A stretch of 64,000 nt of DNA from Stercorarius parasiticus. Lineage: Eukaryota > Chordata > Aves > Charadriiformes > Stercorariidae. The notes under the pieces are model-generated. The model searched no databases. It was not told the DNA's origin and was given only the letters and a program-made list of their open reading frames with translations. This document shows, piece after piece, positions 59,441 to 64,000 of this stretch (the first letter of the stretch is position 1; every line of letters begins with the position of its first letter). The DNA lies in NCBI GenBank assembly GCA_013396915.1, contig VWZL01002208.1, positions 310,001 to 374,000 on the forward strand, in the 5' to 3' direction. Position numbers and translations under genes: made by a program.

Positions 59441-62039
59441 GAACCTAGCAGCGCACACAGCTGGACACACAGGGACCCTGGACGGTTCTGGGCCAGGACA
59501 CAGACCTCCCCGGCAGCTGGGCCCTGCAGAAGTGCTAAACGGTGAGCGAAGGGAAGCGCTGGCCTTTGCTCGGGGCACAGGAAGACTAAGGGTTGTGTCA
59601 GTGTGAAGAAGAAAGGCTGCTCTGCAGTGATGACTAGGAGAGGGATGCAGGCAGGAGATGCTGTGTATACACATCAGCAGAGGCAAGAAGAGATTGCCCT
59701 CCCTTGGGAACAGCACAGGCTTGGTCCTCGAAGCACTGGGAAGACACCCTTCCTTGTGGTGACATTTTACCAGTCCGTGCAGGATTTGTCCACCATTTCC
59801 TCTGTTGTCAACCAGATTTGCTTTGTGTGCTTTCCCTGGTTGCTCGGCTTGTCAGGCTGTTGCTGCTTTTTATGCGATGCTATTGCATGGTGCTGGTCTG
59901 ACCAAGCTGTCCAACGAGGGAAGCTGTTTTGGACTGTTTTCTCAGCCAAAGCTGGGGTGAAGGGGGCGTCAGCCCACGTAGCATCTTAGAAAGAAAATAG
60001 TGAGTAGAGGCCAAGGGTGGTGAAGCAGAAATGGCAGCATCTAAACCCTGAGTGGAAGTAGGTTTTCATGCGGATGTAGGAAAAGGGCAGTCTGAAATTC
60101 CTAGCTTTACTCTGAAGCATTCATGGTTGCCCTGTGCAAGATCCCTGACCCCATTCCCCACACAAGGCTGGACGGGGTTTGCTGGGAGGTTTTTGTGGCG
60201 TTCTGGTTTTGGGAGGTGAGCATACTGGAGAGGTTTGTATGGCAAGGCTGACACAAAGTATGCTTCTTTGAAACATTATCTGGATAGTGCCTGCTGGAAG
60301 CGGCGGAGTTTGCTTTCCTTGTCCTTGCTCCTGTCAGAAGTTGCACAAGCGATTTCCCCAGGGAAAGGAGAGTTTGCTTCCACTTTGGCAGGCAAAAGAG
60401 AGCAGGGGAAAACCAGGAGTCATGTTTTTCTGTCTTTAAATCCAGAAGATTTACTCTTCTCTTTCCTTGGCGTGCATCGAGTATAAGAAATACTGAAAAA
60501 AAGTAACAGTGAATATGCTGGGATAAGCTTTTTCCAGGCTGTAAGAGGTGAGATATTCTGCTTGTAAATATATATATTTCCAATCAGGTGCCATTTTGGT
60601 GCCTGATGTTATTGCTTTTAACCTCAGGAGTATCCTGCAGGATTGAGCTTCCCAAGTGCATTTTTGTGAGTCAGATGTAATTTCTATTCATCATTCAACC
60701 AATTTCTTCATTTTTTTTTCACTGCAGTTAATTCCTTTGATGACGTGATTCCTATTCCCCCCAAATCAGCAGTTGGTCCTTGGTCTCCCTCCCAGTGCTG
60801 AAGGAGGTGAATTAAACAAATAAAGATGGCAAATGAAATGGCAAAAAAGTTCACTTAGTATCATGAAATATTAATAGCCACTTAGTATTAGGGGAAATTA
60901 GTCCTGCTGTACTAAAACTGCTCTGCGTGGAGTGACTGAAATGCAGGGCGTGAAGCCTGTGTCCCCATGGAGATTTGCAGGTCTTGTCTATGGGATGAAG
61001 ATTGCCTTCAATAAGCTTCATGGTTTGGTTCTTTTAATTAAGTAATATGCTTCAGGGGCTGCAGCAGAATGCGTTGCTGCCACATCCCTTTCTCAGACAA
61101 GGCCAACAGTGGGAGAGCAGTGCCTGCCTTGCCTGCTGTGGAAGAGCAAGGAAAGGGTATTGGTGTGACAGGGCGGTGGCAGGGTGACGTGAGTACCTGG
61201 TCCTGGAGAAAAGCAAGTCTCACGGAGTCAGTGCTAAGGAAGATCTTTTTTTTTTTTCTCTGAAATGGTCCTGAGTGCTTTAGCAACTTGCCTGTGGAGG
61301 CTATGAAGTAGCATCTCGGAGGGGGATGCCCAGCAGAGGTGAGACACCATCCATCAGGAGTGACTTGTGGAGAGTGACAGTAATCCAGCCCCGGATGGAT
61401 GCACAAGCCTCTTCCTACGGAGCGCGCGTGGCAGCGCTGTCAAAAAGAGCTGACAGGGTCCCAGTTCTAACTCCTTATAAATATGAGAAAACCAGGGGAG
61501 CCCCAGAGGCAGGGAAGGCCGGTGCCTGCCGCTGGTTTGAAGCAGCAAGCGGGAGAGCCCAGGAGGTAAGGAGAGGCTGGTGGATTTGATCTCAGCACTG
61601 CGGGAGAAAGAGGAAATGTTAACATCACTGAAGATCAAAGGCATAGAAATACCATTAATTTCAACTGGTAGATTTCCCAGAAAGTATTCTTAAAGCCAGT
61701 TGAGTTCTCAGTTTTTTTCTGATATTGTTTTTAAAGATATTGCTGTCACTATTAGTTATTAATCATATTGCCACGATGCCAACAAGCCCCAGGCATGGAC
61801 TAATGTCCTGGTGTATTAGATGTGGACAAAAAAAAACCAACCAGTCTCTGCTTGTATATCTGGATTTTCGTAATATATTTAGACTTATGTCAGGCACTTG
61901 ATTTACTTGGTTGAAAATATACTCTCTATTGAATCAATGGACAGTTATTAAATGGATTAAGAAATAGGCAGCTAAAAGCTCTCAAAATGCGATTGCTGTT
62001 GGAGGATCGTTGCCGAACAAGCTGCTTGCACAGTAGCTT
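59441..62039. other. Unique sequence, no gene seen
   Basis: No exon is recognised. Parts 60560-61060 and 61620-62039 are AT-rich and may hold conserved non-coding DNA (for example ATCATGAAATATTAATAGCC near 60859). A T run lies at 61246-61257 and a TA run near 60567-60578. Confidence 0.4.
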
Positions 62040-62480
62040 TGCAGCATTCAGCTTTCACCCTGGTGTATTTCACTATTTTCATGAATGATCTGGAAAATAT
62101 ATATAAATTAGTTGCCCGTAAAGTTTGCAGCTGACTCAAATTTTGCCATGATAAATAATGATGAAGGCAAGCCTCTAATGCAGAGCAATTGCAATTGCTT
62201 GGTAGACTGGCAACAGTGAAACAACATGAATTTTAATACAGCTAAATGCTCGGTCATCCATCTCCGAGCGCAGAATGTAGGGCACTCCGTCAGGCGGGGA
62301 GGCTGCCTGCTCGAGGGCAGCAACTCTGAAATTGATTTAAGGGCCATATTGGATAACAGGTGATTATGAACATTTAATGCCCTGTAGTGGTGAAATGGAT
62401 GAACATGATCTCTGGATAAAGAGGGGAAGCCGAAGTCTGAATAAGGAGTTTTTATCCGCCTTGATTAGAAAGCAGGAAGG
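62040..62480 (+). repeat. Ancient CR1/L3-like LINE relic, plus strand
   Basis: ATTTTCATGAATGATCTGGA (62077-62096) gives IFMNDLE, where CR1-clade elements have the reverse-transcriptase IFINDLD segment. AAAGTTTGCAGCTGACTCAA (62119-62138) follows, in the position of the catalytic F-A-D-D residues; one base lost or changed breaks it. TTTTAATACAGCTAAATGCT (62231-62250) and GGGCCATATTGGATAACAGG (62340-62359) match later segments. The order is right and the frame is destroyed. The downstream edge is unclear, perhaps extending to 62640. Confidence 0.6.
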
Positions 62481-64000
62481 TGCTGAAATCTGCTGTAGCT
62501 GCCATGAGACCCAAAGGCTGGATGTCGAAGCGGGTATTCCAGCATGGAAACCCGGTGCGGATTCCCGGTGGTGTACGATGGGGTCTCTGAAGGAGTGTGG
62601 GTATCTGTCTCAGCCTGGCACCGGGGGCTGCTGCCTCTAGTGAGGCTCGAGCTGTCGGCTGGGATCCCTTCCCCATTGCTTGCTTCCTGACTTCCATGCA
62701 AACAGGAAGGTGTATCATTAGCGTCCCATTGTATTCTTGTTTAACTTGGCTTCGCAGACTCTGCGAGATGCAGAGTCTGCATCTTGGAGAAATATGCTTA
62801 TAGAGTTGCGGGTGTTGCGTCTCTTATCCGGCGCGAGTGGATGAGAGAGCTGCGGAAGGGCAGGCAGGCATGTCTGATGCTGAAACTGCAGAGGAGACAA
62901 AGCCTGCACCTGGTAAAGACAGTGGTGGTTGAATTTGCACGCTTATTAAAAATCAGTCCCAGCTTTTATCTGGGAATGAAAGAATGAGCCATGTGAAGGT
63001 AGTGGGGATGTGTGTCAGGGAGCTGGGAAGGATGCCCAGGGAGATGGGGAAAGGAGGCAGAGGGGGAGCACGGTGGGACTGGGATTCTCTCCCACCACCT
63101 GGATGGAGGGGCCAGGAGTCCAGGGCAGTGCTGAGAAATGCCCTGTGTCCGCACCACAGAGCTTGCTGTAAGGCAGCTTCACGGCAGAGACCTTGCATTT
63201 CATTGCGCGGCTCTGCTACGCCACTGTTCAAGGTGACAACTCATGGGGTGGCGTGGGGAGCTGTGGCCATCCCAGCTCAGAAAGGACAGAATCACATTGG
63301 GAGCAGGGCAGAGAAATACCATCTTCAGTCACCTGTATCTACTCTCACGTTTTCATTTCTATCTGTTCTTTGAAAAAGTGGTTGTCTCTAAAGTTGAAAT
63401 TAAAATACTTTCCCTCTCCTCGTCCTCCCTGTGTTGCCTGGGGCATTTGCTCCCATGCTGTTTCTGCAGCTGCAAGGGTTTTCTGCATCCATGCAGACAA
63501 CCAGACTGAGGTCGTGGGAAACTTTTGGAGCAACTTTTCCTTCCAGGCTCTTTCCTAGACTTCATTCCTCCACTCCACATTATCTGCAGATGCTGGGTCT
63601 GTAGGCAAGAGCTGAGATAAGTGTGATGTTAAAGGAAAACCGAGAAAAAACGCTGCCTCGTGCAGTGGGGTGCTTCCAGTGCTGAAGATGTGGGGGTGGG
63701 ATTTCCAGCTGCCAGGTGGGGTGCAGTCCCAGATGGCTGGGGGAGAGCAGGTGTAAATGCCATCTGGAGCTTTACCTCTCCTCTCTGTGAGTCATTCGCA
63801 CAGAGTGCTTTCACCAGTGCCAGGCTGGGGCACGCAGGAAACTCTGCTTCTTACTAATAATGTTTTGAAGCATTCCTGAGATACTTTGGGCTCCCTGGGA
63901 GTTCTAAGTCATCTCAGGATCCAGAGTTTACTTCCTTTGGACACCTGTTTGTCCCTGATTTTTCACAAATATGGCACAGATAATGCTAACTTCTGTAGGA
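62481..64000. other. Unique sequence, no gene seen
   Basis: No exon is recognised. A nested palindrome at 62754-62784 is listed separately. The 129-codon plus-strand frame 62984-63373 has no domain and overlaps minus-strand frames. Confidence 0.4.
62754..62784. other. Perfect 11-bp stem-loop with nested palindrome
   Basis: GCAGACTCTGC (62754-62764) pairs exactly with GCAGAGTCTGC (62770-62780) around the loop GAGAT. The right arm is also the middle of a second inverted repeat, AGATGCAGA (62766-62774) and TCTGCATCT (62776-62784), with a single central base. The two foldings are mutually exclusive. Confidence 0.75.

Noticed and set aside
1..64000. Endogenous retroviral LTRs, DNA transposons, CRISPR arrays or a gene-cluster type system
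   Set aside because: I looked for paired long direct repeats with TG...CA ends, primer-binding-site strings, terminal inverted repeats, regular short repeats with spacers, and co-oriented closely spaced coding frames. None was found by eye.

Overview
This window is vertebrate nuclear DNA, almost certainly from a bird. The main evidence is the CR1 retrotransposon (Chicken Repeat 1 LINE). At least nine fairly well preserved 3' ends carry the avian hallmarks: a tail of ATTCTATG-type octamers, the adjoining stretch complementary to GGTTTGGGTTGGAAGG, and fragments that translate to the C-terminal end of the CR1 reverse-transcriptase ORF. Several older, CpG-poor CR1/L3-like relics lie beneath these. 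The CR1 copies that read as CTGCCCTGGGCAGGGACACC resemble subfamilies I associate with non-galliform birds. That placement is from memory and is weak.

I could not identify any protein-coding exon, tRNA, rRNA, CRISPR array, operon or prokaryotic feature. The open frames, the longest about 245 codons, have no recognisable domains and often overlap on both strands. This is expected by chance in GC-rich, CTG/CAG-rich avian DNA. The only frames with recognisable protein similarity lie inside CR1 copies. The window is therefore best read as intergenic or deep-intronic sequence. Exons too short or too diverged to recognise by eye cannot be excluded.

Layout: 1-18 kb is mostly unique GC-rich sequence with two old CR1 pieces (about 0.46 and 1.17 kb), an AT-rich patch at 11.8 kb, an AT-rich block with a long pyrimidine tract and a GT microsatellite at 15.6-16.3 kb, and a CpG-depleted block at 16.55-17.8 kb. 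18-26 kb holds three CR1 copies, two of them forming an inverted pair about 6.7 kb apart. 26-40 kb is mostly unique sequence with ancient CR1/L3-like relics at 31.5 and 36.6 kb and local stem-loops at 35.1 and 36.7 kb. 40-48 kb holds four CR1 copies, all on the minus strand, three of them packed into 2.6 kb beside a small CpG-rich core at 46.1 kb. 48-54 kb is unique. 54.7-62.6 kb is visibly more AT-rich and carries several very old CR1/L3-like relics. The last 1.4 kb is unique.

Nothing here supports a new multi-gene system. The observations most worth checking are the CpG-rich core at 46.1 kb, the AT-rich homeodomain/POU-motif patches that look like conserved non-coding elements, the adjacent stem-loops at 35.08-35.13 kb, the perfect hairpins at 36.70 and 62.75 kb, and the chimeric CR1-tail open frames.
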